From NCBI GenBank assembly GCA_030568195.1, contig JAJLTO010000011.1, positions 310,001-374,000 on the forward strand: a stretch of DNA of 64,000 nucleotides, read 5' to 3'. Shown piece by piece: positions 11,289 to 23,670 of the stretch (within the stretch, counting starts at the first letter, position 1; each line of letters opens with the position of its first letter). The translations under genes were made by a program, and so were the position numbers. Under the pieces are notes generated by a model that made no database searches, was not told the origin of the DNA, and was given only the letters and a program-made list of their open reading frames with translations. Source of the stretch: Dipodascopsis uninucleata var. uninucleata (taxonomy: Eukaryota > Ascomycota > Lipomycetes > Lipomycetales > Lipomycetaceae).

Positions 11289-13764
11289 ATGGCTACTCTA
11301 CCTGCTGTGAATATCAACGTTAACTATGAAGATCTACAAGGTAAGAATGCACGCATAGTAGTGAATTGAAACGATGATGTAAAAAAAAGGATATAATATC
11401 AAATTCTAACAAAATTATGATATAGAACGCATTCTAGACTTCCTTCAGCACTTCAAAAAGGGAGACAAGACTCACGATGAATTCTACGATGACGATGAAA
11501 ATGACGATGAAAATGTCTTGAGCAGCACCGAGGAGGACAATGACCCAGTATACAATGACCCAAACAAAGGCAAATATATCAATTTGCTACAGCGAGTAGC
11601 AGACAGGAAGGTATCTACAGTCCTAATTGACTTAGATGATGTTGACACATTTGAAAATCAGCGATCAGAGCTTGTTGATATCATACTACAGAATACTCAT
11701 ACTTTCATTGAGATGTTCTCAAGAGCAATTGATAAGATCATGCCAGAGGCCACAATTGACATAAACTACAAAGACGACGTTCTGGATGTAATTCTGAATC
11801 AAAGAAGGCTACGAAATGAAGCGAGGATTCAGGAGGGTGACGTTGATCCAAATCAACAGCAGGACATGTTTCCGCCTCAACTGATTCGCAGATATTGCGT
11901 TTATTTCAAGCCACCTAAAAACAGATTTCGACCACAGCTTCCTCCTTTGGCAGTCAGAGAAGTACGAGGCCATCATCTGGGACGGCTCATTACTGTTAAA
12001 GGAATCGTTACTAGAGTATCTGATGTTAAACCATCTCTCTCAGTGAATGCTTACACTTGCGACAAGTGTGGCTCCGAGGTCTTTCAGGAGGTCAAAAGCA
12101 GACAGTTTACTCCCATTACTCAATGCCCATCGGAACATTGCAGGAAGAACGGTACCAAAGGTCAGCTCTTCATGGCTACCCGTGCATCCAAGTTTTTGCC
12201 ATTTCAAGATGTGAAAATACAGGAAATGGCTGATCAAGTACCCATAGGTCACATTCCTAGAACTCTGACAGTGCATATGACCGGAGACATTGTAAGATCA
12301 GTCAGTCCAGGAGATGCTGTAGATATTGCGGGCATTTTCTTGCCTATGCCATACACCGGCTTTAAGGCACTTAGGGCTGGTTTGCTCACTGACACTTATC
12401 TGGAAGGACAGTACGTCTATCATTACAAGAAGCAGTATAACGCAATGGAGCGTAACGCGGAAATGTCACTTAGGATTGAAGAACTTAGACGCCAAGGAAA
12501 TGTCTATGATAAACTTGCCCGTTCGATTGCTCCTGAAATTTACGGACATGATGACGTAAAGAAGGCTCTTCTTCTGCTTCTCATTGGCGGTGTTACAAAA
12601 GAAATGGGAGACGGTATGAAGATTCGTGGTGACATCAACGTTTGCTTGATGGGTGATCCTGGTGTTGCGAAGTCTCAATTGCTCAAGTACATAAGTAAGG
12701 TTGCACCTCGAGGTGTCTATACTACTGGGCGAGGTTCATCTGGTGTTGGTCTTACTGCCGCCGTTATGCGAGACCCTGTGACCGATGAGATGGTTTTAGA
12801 GGGCGGTGCTCTTGTACTTGCTGACAATGGTATCTGCTGTATTGATGAGTTCGACAAGATGGACGACACAGACCGGACTGCAATTCACGAAGTTATGGAA
12901 CAACAAACCATCAGTATCAGTAAAGCAGGTATTAATACGACGTTAAACGCAAGGACGTCCATTTTAGCAGCTGCCAATCCACTGTATGGACGATATAATC
13001 CAAGAATTTCACCAGTTGATAATATCAATTTACCTGCTGCACTTTTATCTCGTTTTGATATCCTGTTTCTGATTCTAGACACGCCTGGGCGAAGCGAAGA
13101 TGAGCGCCTAGCATCTCATGTTGCATATGTGCACATGCATAACAGACATCCTGCGATGGATTTCGAGCCACTTGATCCTGCAATGATCAGAGAGTACATT
13201 TCTCGTGCTCGAGAAAAGCGACCTGTGGTTCCAAAGGAAGTTTCAGATTACATAGTAGGTGCCTATGTTCAAATGAGGCAACAGCAGCGACGCGATGAGG
13301 GATCTCAAAGACAATTTTCTCACACTACACCGCGTACACTGCTTGGTATCCTTCGAATGTCGCAGGCGCTGGCTAGATTACGATTCGACGATAAGGTTAT
13401 TTTTGGTGACGTTGACGAGGCTCTTCGACTTATGGAGGCTTCCAAATCGTCTTTGATGAACAAGAGCATAGATCAAGAGCTAATGGATGCAACCTCTGCT
13501 TCTAAGATCTATAAAATAATTCGCGACCTTGCAAACAGTGATGGTGAACATTTCACCGCTCGATGGCGTATGGATACAATTCGAGAGCGAGTTCTTGCTA
13601 AGGGATTTACAGAGGACCAACTTAATGACTGTATTAACGAGTATACAGCGCTCGGAGTTTGGCAGACTTATCGCAATAACACTAGGTTGGCATTTATCAA
13701 TGCCGGTGCTGACGATTTCGATTTAGATGAAGCATTCGACAGTGACATCGAAATGGTGAACTAG
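11289..13764 (+). CDS. MCM7: MCM7 replicative helicase subunit
   Basis: Subunit of the Mcm2-7 hexamer loaded at origins and activated as the CMG helicase. Exon 1 is 11289-11340 and exon 2 is 11426-13764; 796 residues. The N-terminal acidic stretch ([13 protein letters not shown]) is followed by the OB/zinc region with CDKCG...CPSEHC. The AAA+ core has Walker [15 protein letters not shown], Walker [10 protein letters not shown], and the arginine-finger motif [13 protein letters not shown]. The block [20 protein letters not shown] is specific for Mcm7. A winged-helix-like C-terminus ([15 protein letters not shown]) follows. Length and motifs indicate a complete gene. Confidence 0.97.
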
Positions 13765-14228
13765 TTTCTGATCTTCATATTTACCATCCATCCTGTAAGA
13801 TTCTGTTGTTTCAAATATATATGTGTATACGGTGTTTACTTAAAATATTAAAAGATGCTTCCATGGGTTTGTTGGAATGTTTGTATTGTTCTTCTTTCCA
13901 ATTATTTAATTGTTTCTATTTGTTTAGCGCTATTTAGTGTTCGACCATCTTGTTTAATTTATAGTAATATTTGATTTAAACTTATTTATATATATGACTT
14001 TAGATCAATTTACATAAAGCAGTAGAAATTTTTTAGATTTCTTATGTGTTCACTAGTACAGGTATAAATTAAGCATACATTATTTAATATTTCTTGCTGA
14101 AATCTTATCAAATAATTCGCCAAAAGTTCTCATAACGAATTATTCCACAGCAGTATGATTTGCCAGCTAAAATACAAGCTGAATTGATATATGATGCTAT
14201 GAACTATGAAATGGTAAAGTCAAATATT
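13765..14228. other. Convergent intergenic spacer
   Basis: AT-rich 3' flanks of MCM7 and the Net1-like gene. Nothing else was seen. Confidence 0.5.
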
Positions 14229-16293
14229 TTACATTTTAAAAAGTGCCCGAAACCCAGAACTGTATCTCTTTCGTTTTGTAGATGGTAGTTTTGACTTTAT
14301 ATTACTGGCACGTCGCTTTAGTGGAATAGCACCTTCACCACTCTCATTCTCATCGCTACTGTTACTGTCTTCACTATTGCTATCACTGTCACTGTCACTA
14401 TTAACATCGCTGCTTTCCTCGTCAGACTCATCCGCGGATCTCTTGAGATCGCTTTGTAGTGAAGCCTGCGATGCACTTATTTGAGAAGAAGCAGCACTGG
14501 CAGCGCGTTCTCGTACGTCTGGAATCCCTAACTTCACGAGATCTTTCAAGGACTTGAATGACGGAACTTTGCGCTCGATTTCTTTAACTTTTTCCAACAT
14601 TGGTATTTGGCTATCCTTATTACTTACTAAAACATCTAATACTGGAACTTGCCTCTCATCATTTGTGGTTCCTTGAGTATAACTTTGGTCAGTATCAGGT
14701 AGTGTATTATATGGGTCTCGTAAAGGTGATCGTTTTGCATCACTTTCATTATCTTCACTTTTTTTCTCTGCGCCTTGCTCTGATGACTCCGAATCTGTGT
14801 CCTTATAATCGTAGTCTGAGTTTGAGTTTGTGCTTGCATTAGAACCAGAATCTGAAGCTGATCCAGGTTTCTCGTCATTGATAGACTTCGATTCTCGGGA
14901 ATCATCAATTGCCACATTTTCTTCTCGATCTTGTATAGAATCTGAGTCTGGAGAAGAGATAGTAGACTTAACTTCCAGTACCGAAGTACTCACTGTTCTT
15001 GAATCAGCTCTTTCAGATTCGGATTGCTCACCTTCACTGTCATAATCATCGTCATCTTCACCACTAACCAAAGCAACAATAGGACGTGTTGCATCAGATG
15101 AAGATGATGATGTAATTGATTCGTCATCTGATACATCAGATTTATAGAGTTCACCATCTTTTGCTTCGTCTAAGTTCTCCCTTGACTCTAAGAACTCGTC
15201 GCTGTCACTCTTGGACGATAAAGTTGTTGATATTTTAGTCAGTTGACGACCCATATCTGTCTCCTCCAATTGTGGAATTTGTACTTGGGAGTCGGGCACA
15301 TCTATAGTCATTACCTCAGTGCCAGCTTTGTCCAAATTTATAGAATCTTCAATATCTTTAGTAGCTACTTCTACTTCTTGTATTTGTGTATCCATCGCTT
15401 CAGAAGCCTCCTTTTGTGGTAGTTCTCGGGATATTTGGACAATTGCACCATTGGTAAGGTCGCTATTATATATACCTCTCGCTCGGTTTCGATCATTTGT
15501 ATCATCCGTCAGAGACTTGGTGCCCGTCATTGGATCATCTTGCCGTTTAAAAGATTTATCCACGTTTACGGTGGTAAACGAAGGAAGTGAGTCTTGTTCG
15601 CATGTGAGAATGCTCTGTTCCGAAGTTGCAGACGGTTCTGATCCTGCATTGACAAGGCTGCCCTGGATATCAGACATCGCTGAATCATCCACAGGCAATT
15701 GACCCATATTTGGCGCTATCTCATCTGATACATATTGAGTCAACTGTTCTGGTCCACTAGATAACAACAATGAACCTAAGTGCACGTGTACTATATCTCC
15801 GTTGCTAAAGATGTAAGATACTAGATATTCGTCATCTAAATCGCAGTCATTTCTATCTCGAATATGCTCAACTTGAACAGACCTGCAAAAAGTTTAATTA
15901 ATAAAAAATCGAAGTATCACGGCAGATCTGTATTACAATTTGTTGTCTACGCTATTCATAGGAAATAAATACATACCGATCGTTATATATCCTGTAGTAT
16001 CGCTGTTCGATCTCATGCCTAAGTTCACGGATAGTGATGCCTGGATTTGTCAAATGAATAAATTTTTTGGTCACGTCTTTCTCTAAATCAAAGCTCGTTA
16101 CTAGTAATGATCCTGCCTGAGACTTCCCTGGTGATGACGGTGTTTTTTGGTTTGCTAACTGGAGCCCAATACTACGTTGTTCCTGTGTAGCACGGTCATA
16201 GTGTGTTAAGCCAGACGGTCCTTTAGACCTACCATAGTCTTGCGACACATGGATTTCAAGACGAACAAATTTCTGCAACGGCTCGTGAGTCAT
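14229..16293 (-). CDS. Net1/Tof2/Dnt1-like nucleolar protein
   Basis: Members of this fungal family (N-terminal domain 'Cytokin_check_N') sit in the nucleolus. Net1 anchors Cdc14 phosphatase and Sir2 at rDNA; S. pombe Dnt1 restrains the septation network. Exon 1 is 16293-15977 and exon 2 is 15882-14229; 656 residues. The N-terminal 150 residues form the ubiquitin-like region: a leucine/valine-rich strand, FIHLTNPGITIRELRHEIEQ, RYYRIY, then VQVEHIRDRNDCDLDDEYLV and NGDIVHVHL. The central 450 residues are a Ser/Asp/Glu-rich, low-complexity tract with many potential CK2 sites. The tail is basic (KRRASNIKSKLPSTKRKR). The family assignment is from the N-terminal pattern only; coilin-like or Srp40-like alternatives are less likely. 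Confidence 0.65.
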
Positions 16294-16577
16294 TTAAATT
16301 TAGGCTTGTTGTATTTTAGACCCCATTTATCAATTTTATTTTGCTTAATGTCCTCTGTCGTTGTAACAACTCTTCCTGATTGTAACTGAGTAGAAGAAAA
16401 AAATTGATGACGATCTTTCAAATCTTCAAACTTTTTAGTTTGTAAAATAATCAGATAACCCTTGAAATTACAATAAACTGCACTTCACCATCTAAGGTAA
16501 ATATAATAACGAATATTACATATAACAGTAACTTATCCCAAAGCAAATATACTGATAAGACAAAAAGAATATAGCCG

Positions 16578-18925
16578 ATGGCTAAAACATCCAAATCAGA
16601 TATATCAACTCCTTCGGGAGGCTCAGAATCTAATAGAAACAATGCGTCTGATCTAGGTAGAACTAAACGAAAGAGCGATATATGTCGGTTTGTCAATACA
16701 CCAGGCGGTTAGTAGTAAACATGATATATATAAGACTCAAGCTACATATATAAGACATTCTACAGAATTTGTATTATTAGGCTAACTTCTTCGTTATGAT
16801 TTGGCTTAGGTTGTAGGCGAGGCGGAAAATGTCCTTTTAAACATGACGCGCAAGATAGATCATCGAGTAGCAACCCCAAATTGTCCGTCAGAGATGCTCA
16901 AATCGAGGCGTTAAGTCAGAATTACAACGTGACACTCGTAGATGGCGATTTTATAGGGATTTCTTTAAGACCTTCTGACCCAGATTTTCCATTTGATCTA
17001 GATATACTCTCGTTCATCATGATAGTTCCTCAAAGCTATCCAAATGATCCACCTAGCATTTCAGTGTCAAATTCAGATATTCCGAGAGGTTTTTCTCTAA
17101 ATATAGAGTATGGCTTTTTGGATGGAATCAGTAGGGCGTCGCTTGGAAAGTCTACTTTATTAGAAATGGTGGAAACACTTGATTTGAGACTAGAAGAGTT
17201 CCTCAAAGGTGAAAGGAGGGAGACCATCAAAATCGTGAATGCATCCTCGAAGAAAACAGATACAAAAAGAGGTAAAATAAAAGTGGAAGATGGTATCAAT
17301 GACACTGGAGTTTTATCTGAGTGGGGGTTTCAACCAGAAGCCATTGAAAATTTGAACATTACACAAAACAAGAAGACTCCACAAGAGGTATTCAGTGATT
17401 CCGAGATAGAGAAGGCAAATCTAGTCAGGGAACAAGAAATTCGCCAAGTGCGGGCACGATTAGGAATTAAAGATATTTGGTCCGATGAGGATGGCAAAAC
17501 ACATATTTCTATACCTTTCTTGCCTGTCAATAAACATCTCCTTCCTATTTGCCTGCGAACAGTTTCGAACGCTGAGCTACTGGTTCCGGAGCTCTATAAT
17601 CTCGAGAACTGTGGAGTGAAGTTTATAGATATCGAAGACGAGGAAGCTCGAACAGTTGAGGAAAATTTTTTTTTATTTACGAAGGAAAATAAGACGAATT
17701 TTACTCTATTTTCTCTTATCAACTATCTGTCTCAAAATGCAGTTACGTTAGCTATTACATCTGACAGTGTAAGAAATAGCTCATTCAATAATAAAGATAA
17801 ATTCGAAATAGCTGGTGAAACACAGGAGTATCTAAAGCCTCCAGAATGGGATATGATTGAGAATGATAGTCATTGGTACTCGTCTGGCGGAGATGGGGAT
17901 CTCTGCCAATCGAATGAAGACGAAAATGACGAGGCTCCTGGTGATATCGCTTCTACCATAGATCGACAACAACTGCAAGAGACTGACCAGCTTGCAGACC
18001 GATCCGACATAACTGGAGATACTGATTATAAAATTCCTGCTAATGCGGTATCAGTTAACTTTATCGATATCCGATTAATAAATGTCGCAATACTACAATG
18101 CACAGCTCTTAGTTTAATAGTGAAATGCGCTCGGTGCAAGTCGGAGCATGAGATTAGAGACATCAAACCCGGAAGCGAGCAGTCGCGAAATTCGACATTG
18201 TGTTTAAAATGTAACAGTGAGCTAAATGTGGAATTTTTCAAAAGTGAGATGATTCATGAAAATTATTCTCGGATAGGTTATATAAAACTTGCGGGTTGCA
18301 CTCCTTTTGATTTCCTTCCTAGTTCCTTTATGCCTACGTGTGGAGAATGTCTCGAGCAGCTAACAAGTAATGCTGGAATCTCTGGTCTTGGTATTGCACA
18401 AACTCTGTCTACCAATTGCCGATCCTGTCATAAGAAAATGTCTATCCTCATTTCTCAGGTTAAGTTCGTGAGAGTTGCTGATGACTCATCAAATCTGCAT
18501 ACTATAAGAAAGCCTAAGGTTAAATCTATGTTATCAATTACCGCGGGAACCCCATTACCATTGAATGGTACCTGTAAACATTATAAAAGATCTACGAGGT
18601 GGTTTAGATTTTCATGCTGTGGAAGAGTTTTCCCCTGTGACAAATGCCATAACGAGCAAAGCGATCATGCGGATGAGCACGCCAATAGAATGGTAAGTAA
18701 CTTCTCAAATGACTTATACAAGCTTGGCGTTTGAATTTGCTAATTAATCTGCGATAGATTTGCGGAATGTGCTCAAGAGAACAAAGCTACGTTCCTAATA
18801 ATTGTTGTTACTGCCGTCACTCGTTTTTCCGTAAGACTACAGGTTTCTGGGAAGGTGGACTAGGTACGCGAGATCAGGTAAAGATGAGCAACAAAGATCC
18901 TCATAAGTACAAGCGTCGGGCCTAA
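16578..18925 (+). CDS. CCCH-RWD-CHY zinc-finger protein
   Basis: Exons 16578-16707, 16810-18692 and 18758-18925 give 726 residues. The first splice junction lies inside a perfect C-x8-C-x5-C-x3-H finger (CRFVNTPGGC then CRRGGKCPFKH), which confirms the join. An RWD-like domain follows at about residues 60-150 (DILSFIMIVPQSYPNDPPSI, DIPRGFSLNIEYGF). A mid-protein region has CxxC pairs (CARC, CLKC, CGEC). The C-terminus is a CHY zinc finger: CKHYKRSTRWFRFSCC, CDKCHNEQSDH, CGMCSREQ, CCYCRH. I recall this layout from large fungal CHY proteins of unknown function. The CCCH finger suggests RNA binding and the RWD/CHY pair a ubiquitin link; both are inferences. It is divergent from the Net1-like gene over 284 bp. 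Confidence 0.85.
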
Positions 18926-19059
18926 TATGATATTCTGGAATCAAACAATAATATATTTTTCATGGCCAAATATTCTTATATAGTATATAGTCACATTTTT
19001 TTGTAGCATATCCCTAGTTCGAAAGAGCTTTTCAGCTTAAAATGTTTTGTAGTATATCA

Positions 19060-20078
19060 TCAAATATAAAGCTTTGAAAGTACTTTTTCAGCAATTTCAA
19101 AGTAAGCTTTTGCATAATTACTATCACTATCTGCCACGACTACTGGAGTACCTGCATCAGAAAGCTTACAAATGTTCGCATTCAAAGGAATGTCACCAAG
19201 GACATTAACTCCTAGTCTCGCAGCCTCTTTGACGACACCATCACTGCCAAATATGTGCTCCTCATGATTGCAATTTGGGCAAATGAATACACTCATATTC
19301 TGGACCATTCCGAGTACCGGAACGTCAACTTTTCTGAACATGTTGATGCCTTTGATAGCATCAATGAGCGCTATGTCTTGAGGCGTTGATACCACAATAG
19401 CACCATCAAGTACAAGCTGTTGAGTAATTGTAAGCTGAGTATCCCCAGTTCCTGGTGGCATATCGAGGACTAAGACATCTAAGCCATTCCATTCGACTTC
19501 ATGAAGCAGTTGTTGTAAAGCTTTCATAACCATTAAACCACGCCACACGATAGGTGAATCATCGTTTGGAATAAGAAAGCCCATAGACATTGCCTTTAGA
19601 CCATAGTTAGACATAGGAATTAGCTTATTGTCCGCTGTCACCGAAGGCTCTCCTGAAAGGTTTAATAATTTTGGAACTGACGGACCAAATATATCGGTAT
19701 CGAGAATTCCTACTCTCTTTTGCTTCATTGCCATTGCTAGAGCAAGATTGACCGCAACTGTACTCTTACCAACTCCGCCTTTCGCCGACGATACTGCAAC
19801 AATCTTGTCTACGCCCTTCAATTTAACTTTTTGGGGTAATCCCCGAGCTCTTCGTGGAATCTCAGGTGGCGGACGCGTACCTGACACTGGGATCTATTTG
19901 AGAACGTCTACTGTTAGCTTGTTAAAATTTATTGCATACATACAGTTACAAGTTTTGCACAAACCGCATTGTATATACTGCTAGTTGATAGTAAAACCAA
20001 GCTCCCCCTTCCTTTAGCAAGTGATTTTAGTGTAGGTCGTGTTATCAGTCTAATCATCAGTGTTTCTGCAAAATTCAT
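19060..20078 (-). CDS. IND1: Ind1/NUBPL, complex I Fe-S assembly P-loop protein
   Basis: Mitochondrial Mrp/Nbp35-type ATPase that delivers [4Fe-4S] clusters to complex I. Exon 1 is 20078-19944 and exon 2 is 19893-19060; 322 residues (human NUBPL is 319). Exon 1 encodes a basic, hydroxylated presequence (MIRLITRPTLKSLAKGRG). A second ATG at 20057 may be the real start. The P-loop is SSAKGGVGKSTVAVNLALA, followed by DTDIFGPSVPKLL and DMPPGTGDTQLTI. The cluster-binding pair is CPNC, before NHEEHIFG. Its presence, with NDUFS2 in this window, shows the organism has respiratory complex I. Confidence 0.93.
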
Positions 20079-20508
20079 ACTAGGTCACAGATCAAAGATC
20101 GAATGATTATTGAGAACTTCCAAAAGGAGAAAACTACAAAAAATTAAGTTAATATAAGAAATATGCCCATTGTCGCCAGAAAATGTAAACATTGGCAACG
20201 ACTACAATAAAATATACTACAATTACGGCCTATAATACCACTCACATATTAATTCAAATTGGCTGTCAGCGAATTACCATTATAGAAGAATATGACTATA
20301 TTACATGGCACTAAATTTTTATCCCGCTATTTTGTCCAGATAAATGTGAGCAATTTACGTCGACAAATCTATACCGGCCAAACGGGTAGCGTTATTTCTC
20401 ATAGATATATAAACTTAAAAAGATCCATAACGCATATGAATCATATGATATTGTATAATGAAGGAAAGAAAACATAAAAAACAAAATCAACAATAAGTGA
20501 ATAATCCT
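20079..20508. other. Intergenic between two same-strand genes
   Basis: Upstream of IND1 and downstream of KAR2. No coding or structural signal was found. Confidence 0.5.
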
Positions 20509-22693
20509 TTAGAGCTCATCATGATCAGGAACATCATCATCATAACCACCACCTGGGAATCCGCCCTCACCAGCTCCCCCATAGAGCTTGCTAGTGATAG
20601 GATAGGCAACCTTGGAGAGCTTCTCACGCTGCTCATCGAAATCATCCTTAGAAGCAGAAGCACCATTTTCATCGAGCCACTCTATAGCCTCCTTAATAGC
20701 ATCGTTAAGAGTTTCCTTGTCCTCCTCTTCGATCTTTGATCCAAGACCAGTCTCAGAATCGTCGTTAACCTGGTTACGGAGAGAAGCGACATAATTCTCC
20801 AAGCTGTTACGAGCCTCAATCTTATCACGCAACTCAGCGTCTTGCTGGGCATACATCTCAGCTTCTTCAACCATACGATCGATTTCCTCTTTGGTGAGAC
20901 GACCTTTATCATTGGTAATGGTAATAGATTCAGACTTTCCAGTACCCTTATCAGTAGCAGAGACTTTCAAGATACCATTGGCATCAAGCTCAAAAGTGAC
21001 CTCAATCTGGGGAACACCACGTGGAGCTGGAGGAATACCAGTAAGTTCAAACTTACCAAGCAAGTTATTGTCCTTGCAAAGAGTACGCTCACCCTCATAA
21101 ACTTGGATCAGAACGGTTGGCTGATTATCGGCAGCCGTAGAAAAGATCTGAGACTTGCGAGTAGGGATAGCAGTGTTACGGTTGATAAGCTTGGTCATCA
21201 CACCACCCGTGGTCTCAATACCAAGAGTAAGCGGATTAACATCAAGAAGAACAATATCCTCAACTCCCTCCTCACCAGAGAGTATACCGCCTTGAATAGC
21301 AGCTCCATAAGCTACAGCCTCATCAGGATTGATACTCTTTGAAGCCTTTTTGCCATCAAAAAATTCCTCCAATAACTGCTGAACCTTAGGGATACGAGTA
21401 GAACCACCAACAAAAACAATATCATCAATATCAGTCTTCTTAACACCAGAATCCTTAATAACCTGTTCAACTGGTTTTAGCGTCTTCTTGAAAAGATCAT
21501 AGTTGAGCTCTTCGAACTTAGCACGGGTGAGAGTTTCAGAAAAGTCAATACCATCATGGAAAGCCTCAACCTCAATTCTGACAGACATCTGCGAAGACAA
21601 AGTTCTCTTGGCCTTCTCAGCCTCACGCTTCAATTTACCGATGGTTCTAGGATTCTTGGTAATGTCAACACCATGTTTCTTATTGAAAATCTTTGTAAAG
21701 TGCTTGATAATTCTGTTATCGAAGTCCTCACCACCCAAATGAGTATCACCAGCAGTAGCCAAGACCTCGAAGACACCGGACTCAATGGAAAGAAGAGAGA
21801 CATCAAAGGTACCTCCACCAAGATCATAAACAATAATCTGTCGCTCACCGTCCGTTTTATCAAGACCATATGCAATAGCAGCAGCAGTCGGCTCATTAAC
21901 AATACGGAGAACGTTAAGACCCGCAATGGTACCAGCATCCTTGGTAGCTTGTCTCTGAGCGTCATTGAAATAAGCAGGAACAGTTACAACAGCATGAGTC
22001 ACCTTCTTACCCAAATATGACTCAGCAATTTCCTTCATCTTACCGAGAATCATGGCTGAGATCTCCTCTGGAGTAAAAGTCTTCTCTTCATCGTTCACAG
22101 TGACCTGGACAACAGGCTTTCCATCTTTACTCTTGACAGGGAATGGAAAGTGCTTGATATCAGCCTGAACCTCCTTCTCACCAAATTTACGTCCAATAAG
22201 ACGCTTAATATCAAAGATTGTATTAGTTGGGTTGGAAGCAGCCTGATTCTTAGCAGCATCACCAACAAGACGTTCATCGGAAGTAAATGCAACATATGAC
22301 GGAGTAATACGGTTTCCTTGATCATTGGCTAAAATCTCTACTCGTCCGGACTTCATAACTCCAACGCATGAATAAGTAGTGCCCAAATCAATACCAATAA
22401 CTAAAATGCAAAGAAAAAAAAATTAATATCCGTTCTCAATTACGCTATAGTAAACTGTAAAGTTTCGTTTTACAGATCCTATACCATGTACATCTCTATC
22501 TTCTTCAAGGCATCAATCAAGTTCGACGTCTTGCAAAGCTCAATGCTTCATCATTCAACTTACCGGTTCCATAGTTTTCAGTCTCACTTGCACTGACAAA
22601 AGGGTTTTGAGAAAACAAGAATGGGAATATGAAAAGTCCTAATCCATATAAAAGAATTGACCATGTCAACAGATTTCGTGATACGCTAGCCAT
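20509..22693 (-). CDS. KAR2: ER Hsp70 chaperone BiP/Kar2
   Basis: Lumenal Hsp70 for translocation, folding and ERAD. Exon 1 is 22693-22564 and exon 2 is 22400-20509; 673 residues. Exon 1 encodes a signal peptide ([20 protein letters not shown]) and the start of the ATPase domain. The nucleotide-binding domain shows [26 protein letters not shown] and [14 protein letters not shown]. The substrate domain has [20 protein letters not shown]. The C-terminus ends [13 protein letters not shown], an HDEL retention signal. Codon use is strongly biased, as expected for a highly expressed gene, and this produces long antisense open frames that are not genes. Confidence 0.98.
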
Positions 22694-23530
22694 CGTAATC
22701 TCTCTCTGGTCTATATGCTACTTATCAAACTTCTAGCACACCACTTCACTATAGTATGATATATTAATATTCGACTAGACAACCGCTTAAAGAACACTAT
22801 ATGTAGACAAGAAGGCTGCTTCGAAACAGGTTAAAGACTCCCTTCTGAGATTCCTATTATATATCACCAACGCGTTTATATCTAGCAAACACGCCCCAAT
22901 CAGATCAATTTCCTATCTCAATTCAATAAAGATTCTAGATATAATCTCGATCAAATCAAGGAGTGACTATGAAAGATTTTTATATAATAAAAGAAAGGGA
23001 TGTATAATTGATTATTATGAACAAGAAAACAAGCAGATCTAGGAGCTGAGTGAAGAAGGACGACCTATTATAAATATTGACTGCAGAGCAAGAAAGGCCA
23101 CAGTGGCATCTTTCACACCAGAGGGTTGAAGCGTCTCATGTTTAATCGTTTCCGCCGTATTCGACGAGTTTCCATTGCCACATATATTGACAGCATGTTC
23201 TATCCTCCTGTTTTTGAACTTACCCTACCTATTGATTTTAATGCTAGCCTGTTCTTAATATACCCCTGCCCTTAATGCCACGAATGAAATGTACACAGAA
23301 TCATTTTCCCAGAAAGTATCAAAATACAAGTATGCACATCGAATTAGACCTAATATGTGTGACTGCGTTAGGGCTTTTTACACCTGGGAACATGTCGAGA
23401 CGACAACACTAGTGAACTTGTCTGCGGCGGTGTGCGAGGAAGCACAGCAAAAGTTGAGAGGGAGAAATGAAAACTACTTTTTCTTCTTTTCATCATAATA
23501 CTAACTAAATCGAACCACATATTATTCGAG
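22694..23530. other. Divergent promoter region KAR2/RPP0
   Basis: Non-coding region of about 0.84 kb. It contains a CCAAT motif near 22896, one ACGCGT at 22870-22875, and a TATAAAT near 23068. A short open frame at 23289-23498 has no protein-like character. I found no clear unfolded-protein or heat-shock element. Confidence 0.45.
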
Positions 23531-23658
23531 GTATGTATAAAATGAACTTATTGTTAATGAATTATGCATAAGGGAAAGAATCTACTGGTGTTCTTATTGT
23601 GGTAATTATTCGATGCTAATGTTAAACTTGTAGAGCCTTTAAATATCCTTTCTTCCAG
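23531..23658 (+). other. Probable 5'UTR intron of ribosomal protein P0
   Basis: A strong donor (CGAG|GTATGT at 23531) and acceptor (TTCTTCCAG ending 23658) bracket 128 nt just upstream of the P0 ATG at 23671. A GCTAAT-like branch point lies near 23613. 5'UTR introns are common in fungal ribosomal-protein genes. Inferred from splice signals only. Confidence 0.5.
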
Positions 23659-23670
23659 ATTAGAGTCGAC

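Noticed and set aside
20842-21342. 166-codon and other plus-strand frames over KAR2
   Set aside because: Antisense shadows caused by the codon bias of the BiP gene.
22870-22875. ACGCGT in the KAR2 upstream region
   Set aside because: Single site, not expected for this gene class, and compatible with chance frequency. The single site at 47095-47100 is dismissed for the same reason.
23289-23498. 70-codon plus-strand frame upstream of P0
   Set aside because: No recognisable features; it lies in the P0 promoter or leader.
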